Source of the DNA: Parabacteroides sp. Marseille-P3160
GTDB taxonomy: Bacteria > Bacteroidota > Bacteroidia > Bacteroidales > Tannerellaceae
Assembly: GCF_900162725.1 (NCBI RefSeq)
Contig: NZ_LT799418.1
Span: forward strand, 1,663,836-1,727,835
Length of the DNA stretch: 64,000 nucleotides
Reading direction: 5' to 3'
The notes under the pieces were generated by a model. The model saw only the letters and a list, made by a program, of their open reading frames with translations. It was not told the DNA's origin and made no database searches. Shown piece by piece: positions 35,504 to 43,467 of this stretch (position 1 is the stretch's first letter; each line of letters begins with the position of its first letter). Made by a program: the position numbers and the translations under genes.

Positions 35504-36993
35504 TTCTTCTCTTCCTCCTGAGGCACGTAGACATAAGCGCCGATGTCTGGCGCATTCGCTGTCCGCGGTATACCGTAGCGGTCGGCCGGATAGTTTGCTG
35601 CAATCGTTGGATCGGCCTTGCCGATGCCTAAGGATTCATTAGCCAGCCGGTAGTCGTAGATGTAATTGCTGGATATCCCGGTTGCCACATACGTCGGGCT
35701 CTTTCCGAAAAGAACCGACACGAAGTAGGTGTTTTCATTTCCCTTGGTTTTGATCAGGCAGTGATTGAAGCGATAATTGAAAAGAATGCCTTTGGCCTCG
35801 GAAAGCATGAGTTCCCCGTGTAATAATGTGTCTCCTATGCCCGAAGCGGCATAACTACCGTCGATAATACAGTTATCGAAGGACGCCTGCAGGAGCGGAA
35901 GGTCTTTTTTCACGTTATCGATGGTTGCGCTGTTTGCCATCGTTAGGCTGGGCGTATTCGTGGAGCGTCTTTTCAAAGACATATAATTGGCAAACGTGCA
36001 ATGGGTGAAAGCGTAATGCCCGCCGATGAGGGTAACCAGGCCGTCTTTCGCATTGCTGAATTCAGAATTGAAGGCTTCGAGCCGGCAATTAATAGCGGAC
36101 AGGATCGGCCCGTCTGCATTGGTGACCTGCGAATTGCCGATCTTGATCTTCGGTTGTTCGGGCGTCGATTCTTCAAACACCAAGCCGGAAGTTACATTCC
36201 GTACGGTCACGTAGTCGAATTCGTTCCCGAAGCTATTTTGCAGGAAAAAGATGCCGTCCCATTGTCCCGGGGTCCGGTCGTAAGGCAAAACGACATCATT
36301 CTCATCCAAGAGTATATCCATGCGATCTCCCCGGAAAGTGATCGGCTTTTCCAGCGTCCCTTTAGCCAGGAGGCCGCCTTTGACAATAATCTTTGCCTTA
36401 TCATGCATATAGAGCGAAGCGCCCGGTTCGATTGTCAGGACCGCACCTTCGGAGATGAAGAGGCTGTCGTAGATCAAATAGGGACGTTCGGCTGTAAAAG
36501 CCGTGTCTTTCGTAATGAATTTCCCTCCGCGATAGATTTCGGCGTCTTGCCCGTAAGCCTGCAGAAGTACGGACTGCCGGATCCCGTTCGTGGAGAAAAT
36601 AACCGAATCCTCGACAAGCAACGGCTGGTTCTTTTGATTCGGGTCGATAGTTACTTCCACGAAAACATAGAGGCTGTCTTTGGGCCAGATGGTAATGTCG
36701 TGGAAGGAATCCCCCTTTCGTCCGTCTACATTGATCCGGTAGGATTTGCCGGCATTTGCCAACAGGACGGATTCTATCTTCAGCGCTTCGTTGTTCCGGT
36801 TATAAACCATGATCTTTTTGGTGGCCGAACCGATAGTGGTAAAGACCGTGTCGAAGGTGAGGGTATCGGCGGAGAATGTGAGGCGGTCGTTCGGGTCGGT
36901 CGAATAGTTTTCGTCTAACCCTTCGCATCCCGTAAGGAAGGAAAGCAAAAGGTAAACGGAAAACAAAATTGGAAACAGGATAACCCTTTTCAT
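35500..36993 (-). CDS. Beta-helix lipoprotein
   Basis: A 497-residue lipoprotein with lipobox LSFLTGCEG. The N-terminal region (about 30-135) is an Ig-like module (LTFDTVFTTIGSATKKIMVYN), then residues 160-440 form a right-handed beta-helix of polymorphic repeats (GAVLTIEPGASLYMHDKAKI, FDYVTVRNVTSGLVF, LEAFNSEFSNAKDGL). The end (DRYGIPRTANAPDIGAYVY) is a motif common in such Bacteroidetes surface proteins. It probably sits on the outer membrane. The start at 36993 gives the signal peptide; a longer frame reaches back to 37101 without support. It is coupled to the EEP gene. Confidence 0.85.
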   Translation of the reverse strand: MKRVILFPILFSVYLLLSFLTGCEGLDENYSTDPNDRLTFSADTLTFDTVFTTIGSATKKIMVYNRNNEALKIESVLLANAGKSYRINVDGRKGDSFHDITIWPKDSLYVFVEVTIDPNQKNQPLLVEDSVIFSTNGIRQSVLLQAYGQDAEIYRGGKFITKDTAFTAERPYLIYDSLFISEGAVLTIEPGASLYMHDKAKIIVKGGLLAKGTLEKPITFRGDRMDILLDENDVVLPYDRTPGQWDGIFFLQNSFGNEFDYVTVRNVTSGLVFEESTPEQPKIKIGNSQVTNADGPILSAINCRLEAFNSEFSNAKDGLVTLIGGHYAFTHCTFANYMSLKRRSTNTPSLTMANSATIDNVKKDLPLLQASFDNCIIDGSYAASGIGDTLLHGELMLSEAKGILFNYRFNHCLIKTKGNENTYFVSVLFGKSPTYVATGISSNYIYDYRLANESLGIGKADPTIAANYPADRYGIPRTANAPDIGAYVYVPQEEEKK

Positions 36994-37080
36994 ATTAAAC
37001 AATGATCTATTTGTCTTGTGATCTATCTTTTTTAAAGACGCGGGCACGAGTGGAAACGTTGCATGCGGTTTAAAAAAAGA

Positions 37081-37235
37081 AGAGAGTGCGTTAAAAATCA
37101 ATTGCTTATCAATTGTAAAAATGATAGCTATGAATGAACGCAGCCATAACTATGAATCGGTGCAGTCATAACTATGAATGAATACATTTATAGTTATGAA
37201 TTCTTGCAAAGCTTTCTTCTTCTGGCGCACTCTCT
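37081..37235. repeat. Tandem array of 22-bp units, core ATAACTATGAAT, inside an inverted repeat
   Basis: CTATGAAT or TTATGAAT occurs at 37128, 37150, 37172 and 37194, exactly 22 bp apart. Unit 1 has the palindrome ATAGCTAT, units 2 and 3 ATAACTAT, and unit 4 its reverse complement ATAGTTAT; about 9 bp between cores are variable. The array is flanked by inverted 10-bp arms (37081-37090, 37226-37235) that continue into A and T runs. It lies upstream of the beta-helix lipoprotein gene and after pepD. Confidence 0.88.
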
Positions 37236-37260
37236 TTTTTATAACGTTTTTACTCCCTTA

Positions 37261-38718
37261 TTATTGTACGGGAATATTCTTTAATACTTCGAGCAAATGC
37301 CTCCACCAAAGATCTACCGTTTTTATCTCGATGCGCTCGCCCGGAGAATGTACTTCACGAAGGGTAGGGCCGAAAGAAATCATATCCAGATACGGATATT
37401 TTTCAAGGAATAACCCGCATTCCAACCCTGCATGGATAGCCATGATCTCGGCTTCTTTGTGAAATAGTTTACGGTAAGTCTCTTGTGCAATCTTCAATAT
37501 TTTCGAATCCGGATTCGGCGCCCAGCCGGGATATCCGTCCCCTTGTTTTATCTCGGCGCCGGCCAATAAAAAGACGGCGGCAACCTGGTTGGCTACGGCG
37601 ATCTTCTGGGATTCGAGGGAACTGCGTTGGCTGGTGCTTACGATAATCTTGTTGCCGTCTATGTCCTTGACCGATGCCAAATTCGTAGAGGTTTCGACCA
37701 GCCCGGGCACATCGTAGCTCATTCCGATAACGCCGTGAGGGCAAGCGGAAAGGGCATAAATGATACGTTTCTTCAGATCCTTGTCAAGTACATGGGACGG
37801 ACGGTCTACCGAGCCGATGGTCAGTTTTACATTCGGATCGATATGCTTCAGTTCATTTTCTACCTGGCTGCTGAAAATATTCAGCAAAGCCCCTGCTTTT
37901 TCCCGGTCGTCAGGCAGCAAACCGATCACGGCATGCGCCTCGCGGGCAATGGCGTTCCTTAGGTTTCCCCCTTCGATCGTACTAAGTACAAAATCGTATT
38001 TTTCCTGGAGAAGATAGAGGAAGCGCACAAGGATCTTGTTGGCATTTCCCAATCCTTTATGGATGTCTCCGCCCGAGTGTCCGCCGTTTAGTCCTTTTAC
38101 GCCGATACGGAAATAAATCCGGGAATCGGGAGCGGGAAGCGGCTCATAAGCAAAGGTCGCCGTGGTGTCTTTGCCTCCGGCGCATCCCATGAAGATTTGA
38201 CCTTCGTCTTCACTATCCAGGTTGATTAGAATGCTTCCGCCAAGGAATCCCTTCTGAAGCGCTTTGGCGCCGCTCAGGCCGGTTTCTTCGTCTACGGTGA
38301 AAAGACATTCTATCGGCCCGTGTTCGATGTCGTCCGAAGCGAGTATGGCCAATTCGGCAGCTACACCTACCCCGTTGTCCGCGCCGAGTGTCGTTCCGTT
38401 GGCGCGGAGCCAATCGCCGTCTACAATCGTCTCGATCAGATCCTTATCGAAATCATGCACAACGTCGCTGTTCTTCTCGCAGACCATGTCGACATGCGAT
38501 TGCAGGATAACCGTCTGGCGGTTTTCATAGCCCGGAGTTGCCGGCTTTGAAATTAAAACGTTACCGATTGCGTCTTTCTTGACTGCCAGATGATGTTTGG
38601 CTGCAAAATCCTCAAGGTAAGCTATGATTTTCTCCTCTTTCTTCGAGGGACGGGGAATTTGTGTAATCTCATGGAAGAAACTCCATACTGCCGTTGGCTT
38701 CAAATCTGTAATTTTCAT
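37261..38718 (-). CDS. pepD: Aminoacyl-histidine dipeptidase (M20 family)
   Basis: A 485-residue cytosolic metallopeptidase of the M20C/PepD group, which cleaves Xaa-His and other dipeptides. Metal ligands are visible in order: QSHVDMVCEKN, TLGADNGVGVAA, FTVDEETGLSGA and INLDSEDEGQIFMG, ending with a His in MAIHAGLECGLF. Length matches the family. It is a single leftward gene, 260 bp from the next, with the 22-bp repeat array just after its stop. Confidence 0.95.
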   Translation of the reverse strand: MKITDLKPTAVWSFFHEITQIPRPSKKEEKIIAYLEDFAAKHHLAVKKDAIGNVLISKPATPGYENRQTVILQSHVDMVCEKNSDVVHDFDKDLIETIVDGDWLRANGTTLGADNGVGVAAELAILASDDIEHGPIECLFTVDEETGLSGAKALQKGFLGGSILINLDSEDEGQIFMGCAGGKDTTATFAYEPLPAPDSRIYFRIGVKGLNGGHSGGDIHKGLGNANKILVRFLYLLQEKYDFVLSTIEGGNLRNAIAREAHAVIGLLPDDREKAGALLNIFSSQVENELKHIDPNVKLTIGSVDRPSHVLDKDLKKRIIYALSACPHGVIGMSYDVPGLVETSTNLASVKDIDGNKIIVSTSQRSSLESQKIAVANQVAAVFLLAGAEIKQGDGYPGWAPNPDSKILKIAQETYRKLFHKEAEIMAIHAGLECGLFLEKYPYLDMISFGPTLREVHSPGERIEIKTVDLWWRHLLEVLKNIPVQ

Positions 38719-38836
38719 GCTTTATATATTTAAAATGATACCTTTCTGTATTTTCCAATCCTAACTGTTTTTACAGTATAAATCAAAAAAAAGTAGAATT
38801 AAATATGAAAAACGCGCGTGATAATTGTTAAACTCT

Positions 38837-38844
38837 TATCTTTG
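38837..38844 (+). promoter_or_regulatory. -7 box of the OmpH-like gene
   Basis: TATCTTTG fits TAnnTTTG, giving a long leader of about 130 bases before 38982. No -33 is clear, and no riboswitch-like structure was recognised in the leader. Confidence 0.5.
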
Positions 38845-38981
38845 CGTTCACAAATATATGGAAAATGAGCTTAATCCGGTGATGGATATTCATAAATCTT
38901 CTTATTTGTAAGGTGTTCCTTAGTTGTTGTAGCAAGTATAAAACAAAATAGATATAACGATAAAGTATTAAAATTCGCTCT

Positions 38982-39593
38982 ATGAAGAATATTAACTATG
39001 TCATCAGCGGTATATTAGCCGTTGCCGTTGTGATCTTGTTTATCTTACATTTTTCCGGGAAAAAAGTGACAGGTAATACTCAGGTAAGGGAGGTTTCCAA
39101 AGACGGCTCCATTGCCACTCTTCCCATTGCCTACGTTGATGTGGACACTTTGTTGATGAATTATAACTTCTCCAAGGATTTGAACGAACAGATCCTGAGA
39201 AAACAGGAAAACGCCCGCGCCAACTTTACGCAGAGGGCCCGCCAGTTGGATACCGAAGTGAAGGAGTTCCAACGTAAACTGGATAATGGCGCTTTTCTGA
39301 CCCGTGAGCGTGCGGAACAGGAACAACAACGCCTGGTGAAGAAACAACAGGAACTTCAGGAACTGGATCGTAAATTGTCCCAGGAACTTGGCGAAGAACA
39401 GCAGAAGATCAACGGGCAGCTCCGGGATACGTTGATTGAGGAATTAAAGAAATTCAATGCGGACAAGAAATACCAGATTATTCTCAGCAGTACCGTTGGG
39501 GGAACCGTCCTTCTGGCTGACAAGGTTTATGATATCACAGCCGAAGTGCTTGAATATCTGAATAAGAACTATGCTACCAAGATAGATAAGTAA
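38982..39593 (+). CDS. OmpH/Skp-family periplasmic protein
   Basis: A 203-residue protein with an N-terminal signal anchor (IVSGILAVAVVILFILHF region) followed by the Skp fold: a short beta strand (LPIAYVDVDTLLMNYNFS) and a long coiled coil (about 75-160, rich in E, Q, K and R) forming the tentacles of the trimeric chaperone for outer-membrane proteins. The end KYQIILSSTVGGTVLLADKVYDIT matches the returning strand. It probably works in the periplasm while tethered to the inner membrane. A terminator follows. Confidence 0.9.
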   Translation: MKNINYVISGILAVAVVILFILHFSGKKVTGNTQVREVSKDGSIATLPIAYVDVDTLLMNYNFSKDLNEQILRKQENARANFTQRARQLDTEVKEFQRKLDNGAFLTRERAEQEQQRLVKKQQELQELDRKLSQELGEEQQKINGQLRDTLIEELKKFNADKKYQIILSSTVGGTVLLADKVYDITAEVLEYLNKNYATKIDK

Positions 39594-39627
39594 AAAAGCA
39601 AAACATAAATTCACAACAATAAGGAAG

Positions 39628-39663
39628 GCGAGCGCTCCGTTTGGAGTCCCCGCTTTTTTTATT
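39628..39663 (+). terminator. Terminator after the OmpH-like gene
   Basis: A GC-rich hairpin (39628-39638 with 39643-39653, two mismatches, loop GTTT) followed by a T7 run. Confidence 0.75.
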
Positions 39664-39718
39664 TCTGTACCGGAAGGGAATCGACTTGATATTTCAGGTA
39701 AACTCGCATTTATCCCTT

Positions 39719-39864
39719 TGTTCGGCGGAGTGTCCTCACTCCGTCGTGTTGGAAGCAAAAACTCCTGCTTTGACTATACTTAAAAAGGAGAATCATTGCG
39801 AGGCGGGAGCCTCGCTTTTATCACCGACGGAAGCTCGAGCTTCCGCCGAACATGACAGGAGTTT
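39719..39864. repeat. REP/MITE-like cluster of three hairpins
   Basis: Outer 11-bp inverted arms TGTTCGGCGGA (39719-39729) and TCCGCCGAACA (39842-39852) enclose three hairpins: GGAGTG/CACTCC (39727-39742), GCGAGGC/GCCTCGC (39798-39815) and the perfect 18-bp palindrome CGGAAGCTCGAGCTTCCG (39828-39845). A second interleaved pair, AAACTCCTG (39758) and CAGGAGTTT (39856), is also inverted. No ORF of substance lies inside. Confidence 0.85.
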
Positions 39865-39893
39865 AAATGCGTTTGGCCTGCCTGATTTTGCCG

Positions 39894-40217
39894 TTATTCT
39901 TTCGGCGCCCTGAAGGCGAAATAAAGTTGGTAAATCGCGGAGATGGTCAGGAAGACTATCCATGCCTTGTGCCCTTTGAACATGATGGCGGAGGCGACGA
40001 TCATCAATACACCGGAAAACAGGTTATAACGGTAAAAACGCCTCTGGCGGAAATCGAGTTCCTTGTATGGGGCGGTCAGGAAAGAGACCGTCATTCCGGC
40101 CGCTCCCAAAGCGAAGAGATAGGGGGCATACGTCCACTGGATGAAATAGAGAACGGCACCGGCCAGGATGAATAATCCCGAAATGTTGTATAATAGTGTT
40201 CTTGCTTCTTTGGTCAT
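39894..40217 (-). CDS. Small conserved membrane protein
   Basis: A 107-residue protein with four hydrophobic segments (LLYNISGLFILAGAVLYFI, YLFALGAAGMTVSFLTAP, NLFSGVLMIVASAIMF, AWIVFLTISAIYQLYF). I do not recognise the family by function. Its start overlaps the divIC-like stop by one base (TAATG on the minus strand), so it is translated with that gene, hinting at a role in the envelope or division. Confidence 0.82.
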   Translation of the reverse strand: MTKEARTLLYNISGLFILAGAVLYFIQWTYAPYLFALGAAGMTVSFLTAPYKELDFRQRRFYRYNLFSGVLMIVASAIMFKGHKAWIVFLTISAIYQLYFAFRAPKE

Positions 40218-40522
40218 TATTTCTCAACAATAATATAAATATCTTCGTCCGGCTTCTTCATATAATATTGCTCGCGCGCAAAACGTTCCAGCCCGTCCTT
40301 ATTGGTATGCAGGTCATGTAGCTTTTGGTTGTTTACCTCGATTTCTTCCTGATAAAACTTGATTTCCTTTTCCAGTTCACGTATTTTTTCGTCGTACTGG
40401 TAACGCTTATACAACGTACTGTCGCCGGCCGTGAAGGTTAGTATCAGGAATATAATAGTTACCAACCAGTATTTGTTGATTTTGGATAAATATTTTGTGT
40501 AAAAGTCTTTGATCCGTGACAT
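40217..40522 (-). CDS. Septum formation initiator (DivIC/FtsB family)
   Basis: A 101-residue bitopic protein: a short cytoplasmic N-terminus, one membrane helix (YWLVTIIFLILTFTAG), then a periplasmic coiled coil (KIRELEKEIKFYQEEIEVNNQKL cut at residues 45-70) and the conserved tail GLERFAREQYYMKKPDEDIYII. This layout is that of FtsB/DivIC, which links early and late divisome proteins. A longer frame up to 40618 overlaps the dnaX promoter and start and was rejected. Confidence 0.9.
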   Translation of the reverse strand: MSRIKDFYTKYLSKINKYWLVTIIFLILTFTAGDSTLYKRYQYDEKIRELEKEIKFYQEEIEVNNQKLHDLHTNKDGLERFAREQYYMKKPDEDIYIIVEK

Positions 40523-40539
40523 GGGAATACCTGTTTCTG

Positions 40540-40547
40540 CAAATGTA
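40540..40547 (-). promoter_or_regulatory. -7 box of the divIC-like gene
   Basis: On the minus strand TACATTTG fits TAnnTTTG, 17 bp before the ATG at 40522. It is back to back with the dnaX -7 box. Confidence 0.55.
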
Positions 40548-40563
40548 CAATAAATTATTTTGC

Positions 40564-40571
40564 TATCTTTG
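40564..40571 (+). promoter_or_regulatory. -7 box of dnaX
   Basis: TATCTTTG fits TAnnTTTG, 22 bp before the ATG at 40594, which rules out the longer frame starting at 40516. It forms a divergent pair with the divIC-like promoter. Confidence 0.55.
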
Positions 40572-40593
40572 TCTGGAAAGAAGAAAATACACC

Positions 40594-42351
40594 ATGGATA
40601 ATTATATCGTTTCAGCAAGGAAATATCGTCCGTCCACCTTTCAAAGCGTTGTAGGGCAAAAGTCGCTGACGACCACTTTGCGGAATGCGATTCTTACGAA
40701 TAAACTGGCGCACGCCTATCTGTTTTGCGGTCCGCGCGGGGTAGGGAAGACTTCCTGCGCGCGGATTTTTGCCAAGACGATCAATTGCATGAACCTGACT
40801 CCGGAAGGGGAGGCCTGCAACGAATGCGAATCCTGCCGGGCGTTCAACGAGCAACGCTCGCTGAATATCCACGAGCTGGATGCCGCTTCCAATAACTCGG
40901 TCGACGACATCCGCTCGCTGATCGACCAGGTACGCATTCCGCCGCAATTGGGGAAATACAAGGTTTACATCATCGATGAGGTACATATGCTGAGCCCGGC
41001 GGCTTTCAACGCTTTCCTGAAAACATTGGAAGAGCCTCCACATCATGCGATCTTCATTCTGGCGACGACAGAGAAGCACAAGATCCTGCCGACTATTCTT
41101 TCCCGCTGCCAGATTTATGACTTCTCCCGGATTTCAGTCTCTGACGTGGTCGAGCACCTGCAATACGTGGCTTCCTGCGAAGGGGTAACCGCTGAGCCGG
41201 AAGCGCTGAATGTTATCGCGCAGAAGGCCGACGGGGGGATGCGCGACGCCTTGTCCATTTTCGACCAAGTGGTCAGCTTTACGGGAGGGAATATTACTTA
41301 CCGGGCGGTGATCGAAAACCTCAATGTCCTGGATTATGAGTATTTCTTCCGCCTGACGGAGGCTATACTGAACGGCAACGTGCGGGAATGCCTGCTGATT
41401 CTGAACGAGATCATCAGCCATGGTTTCGAGGGGCAGAATATCATCACCGGACTGGCAGCCCACTTCCGGGATCTGTTGGTCTGCCGTGACGAGGCGACGT
41501 TGGTCTTGTTTGAAGTCGGCTCTTCTATTCGCGAACGGTATAAGGAAATGGCGAAACGCTGTCCGGAAGCTTTCCTCTTTAAGGCGATTGAACTTTGCAA
41601 CACCTGTGACCTGAATTATCGTAACAGCCGGAATAAACGATTACTCCTGGAACTGACGTTGATCCAGCTCTGCCAGTTGAACCGTCCCACGACGCCTTCT
41701 CCGGCGGATTCGTCTCAAAAGCACCTGAACCCTTTGAACGCGAATGCAAAGGAGGACAGACAGTCTCCATCCGCTTCCCCGCAGGCGCCGGCTACCTCCC
41801 AAGCGGCCTCGTCCGATGCACGTCCGACGGTAGTGACAACCCACATTCCGTCTTCGGCTTCTATGCCGTCTTCTCCCTCCGCGACTCCCAAGCGTACGAC
41901 GCATGCCCCTATCGGTGCGTCGCTAAAGGAGATCGGCTCCGTAAAACCGAAAGCGCAGGTGGTACAGGAAACGCAGGTAGTGGATCAGAAGGAGTCTTTT
42001 ACACAGGAGGATTTACAGCTTTGCTGGGATGAATTTTCAGAAACGATCGAGCAAAAAGTCCATCTAAAGAACACGATGATCAACAACAAGCCGGTACTCT
42101 TGTCCGACTCCCAAATCGAAGTGCCGGTCTATAATCCCGGCCAACAGGATGAGCTTCTGAACAACAGCCTGGAGATCCTGTCCTACCTCCGTTCCCATCT
42201 CCGGAACACCCATATCCAGATGAGCATCCGTATCCTGGAAACCAACGAAAACCAGAAAGCCTACACGTCCACTGACAAATTCAAACTTCTCTCCGACATC
42301 AACCCGACCCTCCTCAAGCTCAAGGATGAATTCAACCTCTCCATTGAATAG
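40594..42351 (+). CDS. dnaX: DNA polymerase III gamma/tau subunit
   Basis: A 585-residue clamp-loader ATPase. It begins MDNYIVSARKYRPSTFQSVV; Walker A is FCGPRGVGKTSCAR, the four zinc cysteines are in CMNLTPEGEACNECESC, Walker B is VYIIDEVHMLS, and the SRC motif is LSRCQIYDF. Residues 370-450 form a proline/serine/alanine-rich linker and the final 120 residues a tau-like C-terminal domain. No programmed frameshift site was recognised. A diverged copy of codons around residue 330-346 occurs 150 bp downstream of the gene (42503-42554). Confidence 0.96.
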   Translation: MDNYIVSARKYRPSTFQSVVGQKSLTTTLRNAILTNKLAHAYLFCGPRGVGKTSCARIFAKTINCMNLTPEGEACNECESCRAFNEQRSLNIHELDAASNNSVDDIRSLIDQVRIPPQLGKYKVYIIDEVHMLSPAAFNAFLKTLEEPPHHAIFILATTEKHKILPTILSRCQIYDFSRISVSDVVEHLQYVASCEGVTAEPEALNVIAQKADGGMRDALSIFDQVVSFTGGNITYRAVIENLNVLDYEYFFRLTEAILNGNVRECLLILNEIISHGFEGQNIITGLAAHFRDLLVCRDEATLVLFEVGSSIRERYKEMAKRCPEAFLFKAIELCNTCDLNYRNSRNKRLLLELTLIQLCQLNRPTTPSPADSSQKHLNPLNANAKEDRQSPSASPQAPATSQAASSDARPTVVTTHIPSSASMPSSPSATPKRTTHAPIGASLKEIGSVKPKAQVVQETQVVDQKESFTQEDLQLCWDEFSETIEQKVHLKNTMINNKPVLLSDSQIEVPVYNPGQQDELLNNSLEILSYLRSHLRNTHIQMSIRILETNENQKAYTSTDKFKLLSDINPTLLKLKDEFNLSIE

Positions 42352-42502
42352 AAAAAGGGCAAAAAGGATAAAAATATACAGAAAACAGAGGAAAGTGATT
42401 TATTGCAACCACGGTTGATTCAACCGCTATTGCAAATATAGCAAACAAATAATTCTTATTAAAACTTATTCAAGGCATCGCCTGAAGATTCATTCTCTTT
42501 TC

Positions 42503-42554
42503 AAGGCGATTGAACTTTGCAATGTCTGCGACCTGAATTACCGCGTAATAGCCG
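42503..42554 (+). repeat. Diverged fragment of dnaX
   Basis: This 52-bp stretch matches 41581-41630 inside dnaX with only a few substitutions and a 2-base insertion. It begins with the same 20 bases (AAGGCGATTGAACTTTGCAA). It is not the 3' end of dnaX but an internal piece, in the same orientation. Confidence 0.9.
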
Positions 42555-42559
42555 TATAT

Positions 42560-43467
42560 CTACATTACGTATAACACGTAGTTGTGTGATTCTATATTCA
42601 TTTTAATACTCATTAGAAATAGTTTGCTGCAAAATTGATGATATTCCAGATAAAGCTCGATAAACTGTCTCATACGAGACAGTACAGCTTGTTTCAGCAT
42701 CTGCTCAATCAAACGGCTTTCTTCGTTTTTTTGTAATTCGGAAATGAGGTTTGAACTGTAATATTCTTTTTGTCCTTGAGTTAATATGGCAGCGATGTCA
42801 TATCCCAACCAAGTGGCTCCGACGACAAACGTATCAAAATCATCCATTTCATAAACCTCCTGATGATAGTTCTTTTCAATATTTCGTTCTTCAAAAACAT
42901 TGTAATAATTCTCAAGAATGTAGCATAAGTCTTCGGCATCTTTACTCGTTGATACGTTGCGATCTATCCAAGCATTGAGTTTTAATAGAAATAAGCCACT
43001 GAGTGAAGTGATCCGGATATCAAACTCATTATCAATCCGAATGGTGATAAAGTTTTTCAAGACTTCATTGAATCCTTTTACAGACATGGCTATTTCCTCC
43101 TTAGGTGGCCAATAAATATTTTCATCTTTTTTGGCTACTGCTCCGAATGGATAATATCCAGTTCATAGATTTTGTGGTAATAAAACCGTTGCTTTTGGTG
43201 GGTAGATTTTTCAAAGTCATTTAGCTGTACTATCTCGTTTGATATTTCCTCAAATTTATTCCAGTCAGTTATGGTAATAGCAATATCCAAATCCCGTGTA
43301 TAGCGGGATGATTCCTGATCTGCCAGTTGCTTCATTATTATATCCCGCGCTGTTGCACCTATCACATAGAAAGGCAGATTCTTCCTTTCGAAATATGAAC
43401 TAAGCACTTGTAATAACTCCTTTAATAAAGGATTATTGAATTTATCACTGGAGATGCTGTAACTCAT
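42560..43467 (-). pseudogene. AbiEii-type nucleotidyltransferase toxin, frameshifted
   Basis: Two leftward frames form one nucleotidyltransferase of the AbiEii/AbiGii group. The first (43467-43135) has the motif YVIGATARD and the catalytic pair RDLDIAI, with the third carboxylate in YELDII, then ends in a premature stop. The second, one frame over, continues PFGAVAKKDENIYWPPKEE and MSVKGFNEVLKN, the typical sequel. A one-base deletion near 43149 (CC where CCC is expected on the coding strand) explains the break. The intact toxin would be about 302 residues. Its start overlaps the antitoxin stop by 23 bp. Confidence 0.85.

Noticed and set aside
36001-36918. 305-codon plus-strand ORF
   Set aside because: It is antisense to the beta-helix lipoprotein gene, whose lipobox and repeats are convincing; the plus-strand frame has no recognisable motif.
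42503-42554. Phage or island attachment site at the dnaX fragment
   Set aside because: The matching piece is internal to dnaX, not its 3' end, and no integrase gene is present, so it does not fit an attachment repeat.
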